A stretch of 64,000 nt of DNA from Paralithodes platypus (Eukaryota; Arthropoda; Malacostraca; Decapoda; Lithodidae), in NCBI GenBank assembly GCA_032716605.1, contig CM064519.1, positions 30,529,456 to 30,593,455 on the forward strand, in the 5' to 3' direction. This document shows positions 37,930 to 49,320 of this stretch, in pieces; positions within the stretch are counted from its first letter, which is position 1; each line of letters starts with the position of its first letter. The translations under genes and the position numbers were made by a program. The notes beneath the pieces were generated by a model. It saw nothing but the letters and a program-made list of their open reading frames with translations, had not been told where the DNA came from and made no database searches.

Positions 37930-38045
37930 AGAAAGTGTCCCTGAAAGACACTGTTGACCTGTCAGGGAGCTGGCAACTCGCTGTTTATGGTGTCAACGAG
38001 ATAGAGACAGGAGAGGCCAAAACAAGACAGACTATCTCAGCTGTA
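37930..38045. promoter_or_regulatory. Candidate regulatory island, pair 1 right copy
   Basis: Bases 37951-37999 are the partner of 37166-37214. This copy reads GCTGTTTATGGTGTCAACGA, with a Hox-type TTTATGG core that the left copy has as GTTATGG. Confidence 0.45.
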
Positions 38046-38049
38046 GTTG

Positions 38050-39395
38050 GTTTACCATACTAGATTTGTCTTCGAGATGTTGTTTTGATTAATTATTTGA
38101 ATCGATTTCCTTTGAATAGTATAGTGTGAGCTATTGTTGATGCCTATTTATACGGATTATAAACTATTGTGTACAGATTCGAAGCAAGTAAAGGTTTTAG
38201 AATCTGTACTTAGGATACTGAGATTGATGGTGAATACTTACTGCTCATCGTGAAGTTGAAAAATAGAAGTCTAGATACCTTTTTATATACATGTACGTAT
38301 TACTATGCGTCATTTGCTTTCGAAATAATTAACTTGGTTGTGTGCGATGTCAAGTCAAACACACTTATCTTAATTCAATTCGATGTTGATTTGGTGAAAT
38401 TGAATTTAAAGATCATTGTTGAGATATCGGTTCTACTTAACGTGATTATTATGATTGTTGAGTTAATGCTATTACCAAGACGGATGAATTCATGAACTGC
38501 AATAACCAAAGAAAGTTGTGACGCTGGTATGAGCATAAATAAAGGATCGCAACAAAAATCCTTCAGTTTTCTGTATAATATACTGAATTTATATTAACGC
38601 AAAGACTATTATTGCTGAACTGCAGCTACTGAAAAAATATATTGGTAAAGCTGTAACTGTGTAACTAGAATTGTCCTCGGCATTTGTTGTCGCTATTCGA
38701 GTGTCAGTTTAAGATGTTTGCAAGAGATGTTTATGTATATTTTTGGCTATGTTCAAGTTGCATTAAAAGTAAACTATTGAATTTATGACTGGTAACATAG
38801 GCATAGTTAAATAACAATACAGATCTTGCAGGTTATCAGCAAATGATAATTCGTAGTAATTAATAACCAAACTAGCAACAATTAGAAATAAATATATAAA
38901 TAGATACATTTTACTACTTACATGTATCATAAAACTAATAAATATGGCCACTATCCTGCACTAACATCAAAGCAGAAACAACCATCTCGTCGACCCCCAA
39001 CCGAAAATAAATCAAGAAGTACCAGCGAACCTCTCTGCCTCCAGCGAGTGAATGCCAAGTAGCCAAAGACGTACATGATAACAAATTGGGCCCGAAATGA
39101 GGTAAAGGGGAGGCCTGGCGGAATGATGCATGTGTGTTGTGATCCTCCTGCCCCGTGTGTCACTGCTAGGAGAAATAACCAATCATCTTTCCCCGTCACA
39201 CTCCTTGGGGTACAGTCGCGCTAATAAGTCATGTCTTTACGTTTGGCTCGCTCTGTGCTGTATTAATGTATGTCAGATGTTGAATAGGATGGGTAAGTGT
39301 TGGAACATGGTTGTATGTCTCACTCAAAAAGAAGAAATCATGTGTGAATATTGCTGATACCAATTATTGATCAAAACATAATTGGTGCCGAAACA
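38050..39395. other. Unassigned sequence
   Basis: No gene or repeat recognised. A modestly GC-richer stretch lies at 38960-39220; frames over it are not coding-like. Confidence 0.45.
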
Positions 39396-39399
39396 TCAT

Positions 39400-39570
39400 T
39401 TATTAGGCCGACTGTACAGGAGGATTCAATAGTTCGTCGACAGCCCTGATGAAGAACTGTGTAATGCTAATTTGCTAGCGCTTTATCGTGGCGGTTCCAA
39501 TTTGTTTATAATGGTCCATGAGTGGCGGTATTTAATTTACGTCACAGGAGTTCCACAATTGAAGTCTGTC
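39400..39570. promoter_or_regulatory. Candidate regulatory island, pair 2 left copy
   Basis: Bases 39406-39452 align without gaps to 39894-39940, with ATTCAATA, CGTCGACAGC and TGATG kept. Downstream are CGCTTTATCGTGGCGG and TTGTTTATAATGGTCC, Hox-type AT cores in a unique setting. Confidence 0.45.
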
Positions 39571-39879
39571 CTTGTGTAATCATAATAGTATCATCATTCC
39601 ATATTGGTAGTTTTATTTTTTATTTTTTTTATATTCTGTGAACAATATTATTTACTTCGCGTCATTTGAAATCCTAGTTAAAATTTTATCTTTAATTAGA
39701 ACAACTCCTTATCATGGTTTCGGCTCCCTGTTGAATTTGGTGATATGGATGATTAAACAAGTTAAGCTACAGCGAGTGAGTCTTAATTGTTGTCTACAGT
39801 TCCACACCATATCAAACTTCTACCTAACTATATTAAAGGTCAGAGAGAGAGAGAGAGAGCGAAGTATTATGACAGCTGT

Positions 39880-40065
39880 GAAATGGGTTATTTGGCCTAC
39901 TGTAAAGTCATATTCAATAACCCGTCGACAGCTTTGATGGAACATTTTGTAAATTAAGAGAGCTTCACATCTTTCTGACAATCTCACGACCATAAATAAC
40001 GAGCCTTGGTCAGTGGGTGATTAGAAATAACTGGGAACTGTCAAGATTAAGTGTTTCGTCTTGGG
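39880..40065. promoter_or_regulatory. Candidate regulatory island, pair 2 right copy
   Basis: Partner of 39406-39452. It continues with ACGACCATAAATAACGAGCC, again a Hox-type CATAAA core. No transposon features. Confidence 0.45.
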
Positions 40066-40202
40066 AGTACACACTTTCTCGTTAACTCGTCCAACATGAT
40101 GGATTTTTTTGTTTCGTCTTCATTCTGCTATCGTCAGGCAATTTTACTCATATATGAAGAAGGTAATTAGTGGAAGAAATTCAAAGTTTCCAAAGTTCCT
40201 CT

Positions 40203-40419
40203 TTAACCCCTTCTGTACCGGCGACGTCTTTTTTGTATTTCATTCTAGCTCTACTTAAACTATGTTGTGCACTTTAAGAAGGATCTGTTGTAGTAAAAAG
40301 GGTTAAATGAGATCATTGGAAGCCTGTTTTTTGCTGGAGGCCCTTTTTAAACTGAATGAAATCTTCTAATAGTAGCCCGAATATATGTAAAAGGATGGGA
40401 CCGGTACTGAAGTGGTTAA
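40203..40419. mobile_element. TTAA MITE family C copy
   Basis: TTAA at both ends; ends CCCCTTCTGTACCGGCGACG and GGGACCGGTACTGAAGTGG inverted; internal AAGAAGGATCTGTTGTAGTA. Confidence 0.9.
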
Positions 40420-40969
40420 ACCTACGGTATATTCGTGTATTTCCCCAGGTTCCTTTAGCCGAGTGTATTCACAGTACATCAATACTCTAGATAACCGGAG
40501 GATTTGGTTATCGGACGTTCTTTCGAAACAGACCGTACCTTGAAGAGTTTAGTTATTTTCTTCTTTTCTTCGGGGAACGGCAGACCGCTGTTCACAGAGG
40601 GCATATTTTGCGGGGGTTGTGAAGAATGGAGGGGGACAGGTGCATATTACACAGATTAGACACATTTCCACCGTTCAGCAATATTGGTAAATCAATCATA
40701 TCACGGTTGTTGTGATCCTAATTTGATTGTAGCTATTATGTTTATGGTCTGAGAAGCAAAGAAGTATAATTTAATATTATGATAATACTATATTTAGGTG
40801 ATGCGAATTGCTTATATAAATCCCATTCAAGTTAATATTAAGATTAATTAAAATCAAAGGGTATTGTTTTCTTTTAGTTCATATCATAGTACCACGACCA
40901 CGATTTCTAAGAAGGTAAATACGAATACACCATTTTTATTTTATTTTTTATTTTTTCTGATGGGTTTGA

Positions 40970-41560
40970 AAGATTATGAATTAGATACGATTGATAACTA
41001 AGGGGCTGGAATTAAACGAAGTGGCTGTGTGTCGAGTCGCATTATTAGCGAGGGAGGTGGGATATAGTTCGAAGCCTTATAATTGCTAGAGATCCTTCCT
41101 AAACTGAAGACAATCGATTAGTAGTAGCCAAATTTAAATACGAATAAGGACGACTAAGGGGTGGATTTAAACGAGGTGGCTGTGTGTCGAGTCGTATTAT
41201 TGGTGAGGTAAGTGAGAGACAGTTCGAAGCCGTATAATTGCCAGAGATCCTTCCTAAACTGAAAATCAAATCAATTAGTAGAAGCCAGATTGAAATAAGA
41301 ATGAGATACGACCAAAGGGGTGGAATTAAACGAGGTGGCTGTGTGTCGAGTCGTATTATTGGCGAGGTAAGTGGGAGACAGTTCGAAGCCATGTAATTGC
41401 CAGAGATCCTTCCTAAACTGAAAATCAAATCGATTAGTAGAAGCCAGATTGAAATAAGAATGAGATACGACCAAAGGGGTGGAATTAAACGAGGTGGCTG
41501 TGTGTCGAGTCGTATTATTGGCGAGGGAAGTGGGAGGCTCGGACTAATCGCGGGTGTCAT
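40970..41560. repeat. 159-bp tandem repeat built on a family C fragment
   Basis: GAGTCG(T/C)(A/G)TTATT recurs with spacings of 155, 159 and 159 bp (GTCG at 41036, 41191, 41350, 41509). Each unit contains AGATCCTTCCTAAACTGAA and a CGATTAGTAGAAGCC-type stretch that match half of the family C palindrome. The long minus-strand frame across it is a repeat artefact. Confidence 0.9.
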
Positions 41561-41575
41561 TAAGCCATTACCTCG

Positions 41576-41792
41576 TTAAGGGGAGGTTGGGGTTTTCTGG
41601 ACACTCTTCTCCCTCATGTATAGCCCCATATTTTGGCGATTTTAAGATATTTTGATCCATTTAGGTGTCGATTTTTTCCTGGCGATCGATAGCAAGCCTC
41701 TAATCTGCCGAAAAATGTACAATTGTATCTCGAATGGAGTGATTTTTTTTTGTTTTTTTCAAAGCTTGATGGAGGTCTTGGGAGGAGACTAA
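41576..41792 (+). mobile_element. Family A MITE, shortened and diverged copy
   Basis: TTAAGGGGAGGTTGGGG start, CCCTCATGTATAGCCCCATA, TTTAGGTGTCGATTTTTTCC, AAAGCTTGATGGAGGTCTTG. The hairpin is deleted. Confidence 0.8.
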
Positions 41793-41799
41793 CATTATA

Positions 41800-42470
41800 A
41801 ATAAATGAGAACAAAAACAAATTAACAATTAAATACAATCCTCCCTTTACATACGGTTTCACGCCACCACTTTTTCCAGTAATTTTGATCGGCGCTTCTA
41901 CCTTACCAAACGTTCAGGAGTATTTGGCACTGGTATTGGTGACTATATCAGAGGTAAGTAATTGTAGGCGAAATACGGAATGCATGTTTTTGTATATTAT
42001 TTAGGCTGAATATGAACGTACAGATTTGCAGAGAAAGGTTGTCAAGCAAGCACACCTAATGCCTATTTACCTTAAGTTGTCCCGAGAGAGGGAGAGAGAG
42101 AGAGAGAGTAAGGGAGGGTGAGAGTGCGACTGAGTGAGAGTAATGTGAGTGAGAGTAAGTGAGTATCGCGGGCAGGTATACCGGAAATAGATGCGACGAT
42201 AAACCAGCAACAAATTATGGATCGATAAAGTTACCGGCCACTTCTATCACAGCTCAGTTCACCCCGTAAGTCTCCTCGATTTACACTTTTCCATTCCCCA
42301 ACATGAGCTTCAATTTATAACCTATCCAATCAAAATCTGTCTCCCTCACTCACATAGAAAAACAAAAACAAAGATCGGCTTCTACTAAAATTATCATGGG
42401 AGGTGTATTTGATTGCCAGGTAGGTACTTGCAATCTATATATAGATGACCTACCCACCCCCACCCACAAG
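41800..42470. other. Unassigned sequence with short GA tract
   Basis: GA-rich repeat and GAGT repeats at about 42085-42165; nothing else recognised. Confidence 0.45.
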
Positions 42471-42473
42471 CCC

Positions 42474-42902
42474 TTAGGGGAGGTAGTTTTTTTGTTCTGG
42501 TCCCTCTTGTCCCTCATGCTTAGCCCCATTAGTTTTGAAGTTGTAAAAGACGTTTGGCTCATTAGTTTGGCGATTATAAGACCTTTCGCCCCATATATTT
42601 GTTTTGTCAATATAAAGACTTTTCATGTCATTTAGGTGTTATTATATAGTTTCTGGCATGCGATAGCGACCCTGTAATTAAGGAGGAGTCGGCCTTCGGC
42701 CGGAACATTGTTTTACCGAATAAATGTACACATATAATAAATATACACATATAATAAATATACACATATATCTAAAAGGGGGATCTTGGTGATGATTTTT
42801 CCTTATTTTATGGAGGTCCAGGGAAGAAACGAGAAATTAAATATATAAACATTCTGAATAATTAATGATATCGACCACTTAATATAAATCCCTTCCCCTT
42901 AA
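42474..42902 (+). mobile_element. Family A MITE, diverged copy with internal 17-bp repeat
   Basis: TTAGGGGAGGT start; CCCTCATGCTTAGCCCCATT; hairpin CGGCC-TTC-GGCCG; end CCTTCCCCTTAA. ACACATATAATAAATAT is repeated in tandem near 42730-42770. Confidence 0.8.
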
Positions 42903-42904
42903 CA

Positions 42905-43190
42905 AGAGGCAAGGTGTATCAGTGTCAGGCTACCTGTGTGTCGCGCCATTAGGTTTTATGACGTGCTCCTGGTAATGATGACCGTAGCCCTAAGCAGCCT
43001 AATACAGTCGTAAAGTCGAGGGCCAAACAGGTTCCTCCACGTCGGTCGGTCGGGAGGAACGGCGGCGATGATGTCTCTGTTTCAGCGGGGTAGCGGAGAA
43101 TCGACGGGTGTAAGAGAGAGAGAGAGAGAGAGAGTGAGTGAGTGAGAGGAACCCGGCTGAATCACAGAAACGTTTTATCCAGCATCCTTT
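42905..43190. promoter_or_regulatory. GC-rich unique island, candidate regulatory element
   Basis: Contains CATTAGGTTTTATGACGTGC, GTAATGATGACCG and AGTCGTAAAGTCGAGG (TCGTAAA at 43008-43014), the last closely matching GCCGTAAGTCGAGG near 22974. A (GA)n run lies at 43111-43134. Confidence 0.35.
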
Positions 43191-43199
43191 CATGGCAAT

Positions 43200-44540
43200 T
43201 CTGCTCTGGAAACTTTAGAAATCAAGTTTGTGTATGATTTCAGTTAAGCCATAATAAACTAATGCCAGTAACTTTGCGATATTGATGAGAAAGAGTCCAA
43301 AAATGCTACTAAAAAAATATAAATGCCAGTCGAAACTCGCTGGAAAAAAACGGCAGTGCTAAGGTAGAGTTGGAGGGTATGCTGGTCACGGCCTTCCGAA
43401 CCTTTGGGCCATGGTTTCCGAATCATGGCGATAAATATGTACTCTCCACCCAATGCTCGGCGCAGGAAATTATATTTATATGGATTGTTGTAGCAAAACA
43501 TGGTTATAAATATGTATAGAACTCTATACCGAATATTTGCTCCTGAGAATTGATATAGGCATGGGTTATAGTCGCCAAACTATGAAAGTAAATCTATTTT
43601 TGTGTTCTCATGTTTTTTTTTGTTTTTTTTCAAAAGTTGGAGAACTTTGACAACAAATAGGTAATGCTAAATAATTTCTTGACAGGAAAATAATGTTAAT
43701 ATAATGTTTTTCTTAACCATTTAAAAATAAACATATGTAGCTTCCTCTGAAAGCTTGCAGGGTATGGGTATTAACGAAGCTTATATTTGGCCATAATCGA
43801 AGAAATACGAAAATAGTAATTCTGTTTATCCGATTTTATTTATTCCACTCCCAACACCAAACCACTAATGACAAAAAATGCAGAGATGTGGCAATACATA
43901 TTCATTCAGGACCGATTACTAGCTGAAGGAAGTTTATGTTTAGCGGTAACCGCAAAATACTGCGATACATTATGTAGTTTCACCAATTGTTGGGTACAGG
44001 ACATTTATTTTAATATTTGACCATAATTTCATAACTATTATAGTAAATATATACTTCATTGGGAAGAATGATTGCTCGAAACTTATGCATTAATAATTCA
44101 TAGAACATTGGTGATAAATAGATCATATCCACAGAAATGTTTACAAGGCAATAGCTACAAAAGTATGGCGATCAAAATGCCATTTCTTCCGAATGCTTGG
44201 TACAGGGAGTTTATGTTTATAATGAAACATACTTGCAAACATTACTAACAATATGTTAGGTACATTACACTAATTGGAATCTGTTGTCTAAAAAACATAT
44301 TGATTAAACTACTCTCTCCACTGAAAACTTGACTGCTACTGGAAATTGATATACTGTATATTAATGAAATATGTAATCAATTAATTCAGCTAAATAATTG
44401 CTAGGTGATTGATTTATATATTGAATCGTGGTCTGAGATGAATAAATAATATTTCTCGAATGGTTCTTGGAGAATATGAATATTCAGTTTAAATTGCAGC
44501 CTCTGAATAATCGCAATATATAATGTATATTTCACCTAAT
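43200..44540. other. AT-rich unassigned sequence
   Basis: Nothing recognised across 1.3 kb. Confidence 0.5.
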
Positions 44541-44544
44541 ATTC

Positions 44545-44840
44545 AGGTAACCAGTAGTGCAGTGTTTAGCACACTCGGCTCACAACCTGAAGTTGATTCC
44601 CGGACAGAGCAAGACGGAGGGGTAGTGTCCTTACACTCTATGCCTCTGATCACCTTAACAGATAATTAGGTACATAGTGTCAGTGGACAGTTGTGATGTC
44701 CCTTCTAGGTAAGTAAGCTCTGGTAACCCACAGCAATGCAGTAAACCCTGTATTGGGGTTAATAAGTGCAGGCTTCAAAGGGCAATGAGACGGAAATGAG
44801 CGCCGCGGCTAGGCGCTGTTTCAGAATATGCCCCTGAACT
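44545..44840 (+). mobile_element. tRNA-derived SINE, decayed
   Basis: AGTAGTGCAGTGTTTAGCAC (A box) and CACTCGGCTCACAACC followed by GTTGATTCCCGG (degraded B box) resemble a tRNA-like SINE head, with a roughly 200-bp body to about 44840. Confidence 0.6.
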
Positions 44841-45110
44841 TTAATGTTATGGCATATATACTTTTGCTTTCAGGAGTAAGATACATCAGCATCAGCAACA
44901 TAAATTATAACAAAGATACTTTACACCAGACGATTGTTAAGATATTTACACAAAGCACATTTTTAGGCTAGACTTAGAATACTAGCTATAGGGGAATACA
45001 CTCGAATTAATATATAAGTAGGAAACAAAGCGGTGTTCGTCTACTGTAAGCTCCACTGAATATATTTTGCTAAAATTTCCTTAAAAGAGTAATATATAAT
45101 ATACATATAT

Positions 45111-45113
45111 ACC

Positions 45114-45170
<57 letters not shown>

Positions 45171-45190
45171 TGTATGTATATATATATTGT
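45111..45190. repeat. (TA)n microsatellite with ACCGGT and ACTGT interruptions
   Basis: TATACCGGTATA at the left edge and TATACTGTATG at the right. Confidence 0.95.
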
Positions 45191-45659
45191 GTGTGTGTTG
45201 ATATGTAGATAGATATAAGGATAAATACTGTTGATAGATAAATATCGGTGACTTAATCATTCTTTGACCAAAAACAAGGATGAATTGAACAAATAAATAC
45301 GGGCACTAAAATTACAAATAAGGATTGCGTGTTTCTCGGAAAATAGTATAACTATCCTGCAGTAAAGTGGTGGGAAGTTGGAATTAATATTATACTTGTG
45401 GTCATAAATAAAAGAAATTAAAAATTATGCTTGATCGTACTCACTTTCTTTAAATAAAATTATCCAAAGATAACTCCTTGGCAAATATTGCAATGCTCAG
45501 TGGACTAGTTAAATGGTTGCTATCATGTAATTGTACAACGATGGATATTTTAAGTAAAAAGCTTTAGTATTAATGTTTTTTTGAGATAATTAGCCTCATG
45601 TATAATAACTCATAATTTAGATCAGGTGCATTGTTAAACGTAGCTTAACTCTATTCAGG

Positions 45660-45850
45660 CCGAGGGAGCTCTTTTGGATCTCCCCTGTTTTACCCCATTA
45701 GTTTGGAAATTCTTAGACTGTCAAATTTGTTCTGTGCAAAGGAAAGCGACTCTGTAACTTTATATCGAAACTTTATATCGAAAAATGTACAAATTTAGCT
45801 TTAGTCTGGGTAGGCATTATTATGGTTTGAAGGAAGTCTGGGAAAGCGTG
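45660..45850 (+). mobile_element. Family A MITE, strongly decayed
   Basis: CCCCATTAGTTTGGAAATTC, GAAAAATGTACAAATTTAGC and TGAAGGAAGTCTGGGAAA keep the family order; ends and core are lost. Confidence 0.55.
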
Positions 45851-46099
45851 TTTGTCAGACTAGGGGACACAGTAAAATACATTGCATGACAATGGCAAAC
45901 ATAATAACAATACTCAATAATAATTTAGCAACATATCCTAATCACCCACGTGATGTCGGACCATATCAATGTCTGCATATCGGTTATTGCTTTATTTGTA
46001 TTTATTATTTTACTGCAATATATTATTGGTTACATGTATATTTTTACATTTGTTTTGAATATAGTGAAATTGTTTTCAATTATTGATTGAAATTTCAAT

Positions 46100-46700
46100 T
46101 GTTTAATTTAAATGTTTACCTTAGCATTAGTACCTTGAAAACGACAATGTCTTACCTAAGCGAAGTTTATTATGTCATATATATATATACCGGTATATAT
46201 ATATATATATGGGTTTTCCTTTGACTCGAGACTTCATAGGAAGTGCATCAAATAGTGATATATAATATTTTAATATATAATTTGAAAATTTGCATTTTAC
46301 TGATCTTTTATTCTGCTGGAAGTATAATGCAGATGAAGTGCATCTTACTGCAAAATAATTACAAGGAAAATATATGCCATAACTCCCACGTTTCTTTAAA
46401 GAGGCCTTGACCCGCAAATAATGCTTTTTCCTGCTTTGTTATTTAAGTGATTTACATAATGTTGTCTTACGATTGCTGTTTTCTAAATATGACTACGATA
46501 TCATCAGAAGTTGTTATATCAGGTTATCAATGCCTTCTACACAAACATAAGCAATGACAAATATTTAATTCATGTTTTAATTTGTTTTGTTTTAGAGCGA
46601 TGTTATTGTTGCCTAGCTAAAAATGCAACTGTTCGTTTTCAGTAGAATTGCCTAGACTATCAATTCTTGCTAATCTTGACTCAAGGGACTTGAGTTCTTG
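46100..46700. other. AT-rich unassigned sequence
   Basis: Only a (TA)n run at 46178-46210 with ACCGGT inside. Confidence 0.5.
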
Positions 46701-46709
46701 AAAAGGGGC

Positions 46710-46798
46710 TTCATTCCTGACGTTGTTCTTGACTTTAAGTGTGCTCTTAATAATCCAATATAGTTGATAGCCTCTAAAGTCCTATTTTAACTAAATAT
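46710..46798 (+). repeat. Unclassified dispersed repeat, family D copy 2
   Basis: CTTGACTTTAAGTGTGCTC, TTAATAATCC and TTGATAGCCTCTAAAGTCCT match the other two copies. Confidence 0.7.
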
Positions 46799-47379
46799 AT
46801 ATTTAGACTAATGTAAAATTGTCAAAAACTAGCAAAGTAGACAATTTGCTTGGAAGGTAATCAGATATATGTCTAAGCCACTACAACAAGCAACATTTAT
46901 AATTTAAGCGATTTTATTGAGGTTCATTGATTATATATATTATTATTGAGGTTCATTGATTATATATATTATTATTTGTGTGTACTAAAAACACAGATTT
47001 GCTAATCTACATTCTTTCTCAGTGCTTGAGTTCGTCTGGTTGTATTGAAGATAACATATATAATATGTTCATATGTGGGTAGCGTTAGTTACCAGATTGC
47101 ACTCTTCTCCCTTGTTTATATTTAAATTATACTGTCATCATATGCAACACTATATTTTTGCTTATTCGTCACATATGTATCTCACACAATGCTTCATTCG
47201 CATTTATAAAGACATGAGACGTCGTGAACTACAGTTCAATGTATGTTCCTGTTCGTATCACCAAATCGAAACATATTCCTTATGTCAATTTCATATGTTA
47301 ATAAGATATGCAGTGAAAAAATGCTTCAATTCTTAACATTATAGTTTTAATCAGTGTCTCACAAGCAATAACAGGCACG

Positions 47380-47830
47380 CATTCAAAGAAAATCACTCGA
47401 CGATTCACCAGTACACAGTCAAATTCATCCATATTCCCTGTTGTTTCCCATAATACTATAGTTTGCTATAGATTCCCCTACAATAAAGTTCCTAGTTGTA
47501 TGATCGACTCAAAACTACAATACCTCAGCTACAGAACTACACGAATCACCAGTACACAGTTACATACATCCATATTCCCTGTTGTCTCCCATTATCCCTG
47601 TTTCCACTACACTACAGTACACTGAAAACAACAAAGCTTCAACTATCGAACTCAACAAATCACCAGTACACAACAACCCGTCTACCTATACTCTCTTGTC
47701 TCCCATTATCCCAGTTTCCAGAACACTCCACTACACTGAAAACTACAAAACCTCAGCTACAGAACTCAACGAATCACCAGTACACATCCACTCTGTTGTC
47801 CCAGTAAATACCAGTTCTGTATACAAGTCT
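47380..47830. repeat. Degenerate 114-bp tandem repeat
   Basis: AATCACCAGTACACA recurs with spacings of about 140, 114 and 114 bp, with TCCATATTCCCTGTTGTCTC and ACACTGAAAACTACAAA between. Frames of 97-103 codons across it are repeat artefacts. Confidence 0.85.
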
Positions 47831-48209
47831 CCCCATCCCCGCATACCTCACCTGGCCTCCTTAGTGACTCCATAAACAGGGGACCTATAACGCTAATCTC
47901 CGGATCTCCTGACGGTGTGAGCTGTTCCCTTCACGGAGGTTCCCCCATTACTTCTGTTTACATCTGGGCCAGTCCATATGAGGCTCTTAGTCCCAGACAC
48001 CAGCCAGAGAGGTATACAGTAGGTACTGTACACATTATAAATAATGTTTATCAACTGTTTCCTTTAAATTTGGCATATGTTTATTAATTATGTTATTATA
48101 TGCATTAATTGCGTTAACATTAGTGTCAACAACCATAGATTACTAATTATTGGCGAAGTTGTGAACATTTGAACTACCTGAGAAACTAAATGCTTTTGGC
48201 ATACGTAAT

Positions 48210-48211
48210 GC

Positions 48212-48260
<49 letters not shown>

Positions 48261-48261
48261 C

Positions 48262-48305
<44 letters not shown>

Positions 48306-48331
48306 CAGTATATACATATATATTGGTTACT

Positions 48332-48366
<35 letters not shown>
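48210..48366. repeat. (TA)n with CGG/CAG interruptions, then (GA)n
   Basis: Two TA blocks separated by TATACGGTATA and TATACAGTATA, followed by about 35 bp of GA. Confidence 0.95.
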
Positions 48367-48372
<6 letters not shown>

Positions 48373-48755
48373 GTATCATTGAGGAAGACAATTATTTGAA
48401 GATTTTGTTTACAAGCAATAGAGCATGCGTGGAGTCGAACCATTTTGGAAAGACGATATTGTATATAAATGTATAACTAATAGAACGAGTCGAGTGATAA
48501 GTTTGCAATCAATGTGAAATAGACGACATATGCAAATATAGATGCAACAGTTACATATATCTAAAGGAGTTGGAATGATCGAGTGGAAATATGCAATGAA
48601 TGTGAAGAATAAGACACATATGAAAGGGAAGAGAGTTTAATCAATAAGTAATGCATGTGATGAGCCAAACAAATGGACAGATGAGCATTGAGGTGATAAG
48701 TGTAAACATTATGAAGTGAATCCAGAGATAGTCAAAATTAGTGGGAGGTTGTGTG

Positions 48756-49133
48756 TAGGTGAGTACAGGACAGCTGAGAGTGTAGGAGTAGAGTACACAG
48801 GAAGAGGTATACTAATGTAGGTGAGTATAGGACAGCTGAGAGTGTAGGAGTAGAGTACACAGGAAGAGGTATACTAATGTAGGTGAGTATAGGACAGCTG
48901 AGAGTGTAGGAGTAGAGTACACAGGAAGAGGTATACTAATGTAGGTGAGTATAGGACAGCTGAGAGTGTAGGAGTAGAGTACACAGGAAGAGGTATACTA
49001 ATGTAGGTGAGTATAGGACAGCTGAGAGTGTAGGAGTAGAGTACACAGGAAGAGGTATACTAATACTAATGTAGGTGAGTATAGGACAGCTGAGAGTGTA
49101 GGAGTAGAGTACACAGGAAGAGGTATACTAATG
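48756..49133. repeat. 62-bp tandem repeat, six copies
   Basis: Unit contains GTGAGTATAGGACAGCTGAG and AGAGTACACAGGAAGAGGTA; copies are almost identical, with one 6-bp insertion near 49062. Unrelated in sequence to the 62-bp array at 12-14 kb. Confidence 0.96.
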
Positions 49134-49252
49134 TCTTTGTTTACCATGATCTCACCCCTCCCCTTCCTCCCCCTTGCTTACTAACATCACTCTTTCCACC
49201 GACTTCTATTCCATTGTGTAATTCAGTCTAACTAAGCTCTAGTTTGTCTTAT

Positions 49253-49253
<1 letters not shown>

Positions 49254-49305
<52 letters not shown>

Positions 49306-49320
49306 TGTATATATATATAA
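49254..49320. repeat. (TA)n microsatellite
   Basis: Ends with TATACTGTATA. Confidence 0.95.

Noticed and set aside
41099..41560. 153-codon minus-strand open frame with internal repeats
   Set aside because: Its periodicity is exactly that of the 159-bp DNA repeat (a multiple of three), which keeps the frame open; no start context or domain.
47496..47875. Two overlapping frames of about 100 codons rich in Thr/Ser/Pro
   Set aside because: They are products of the degenerate 114-bp tandem repeat, whose length is also a multiple of three.
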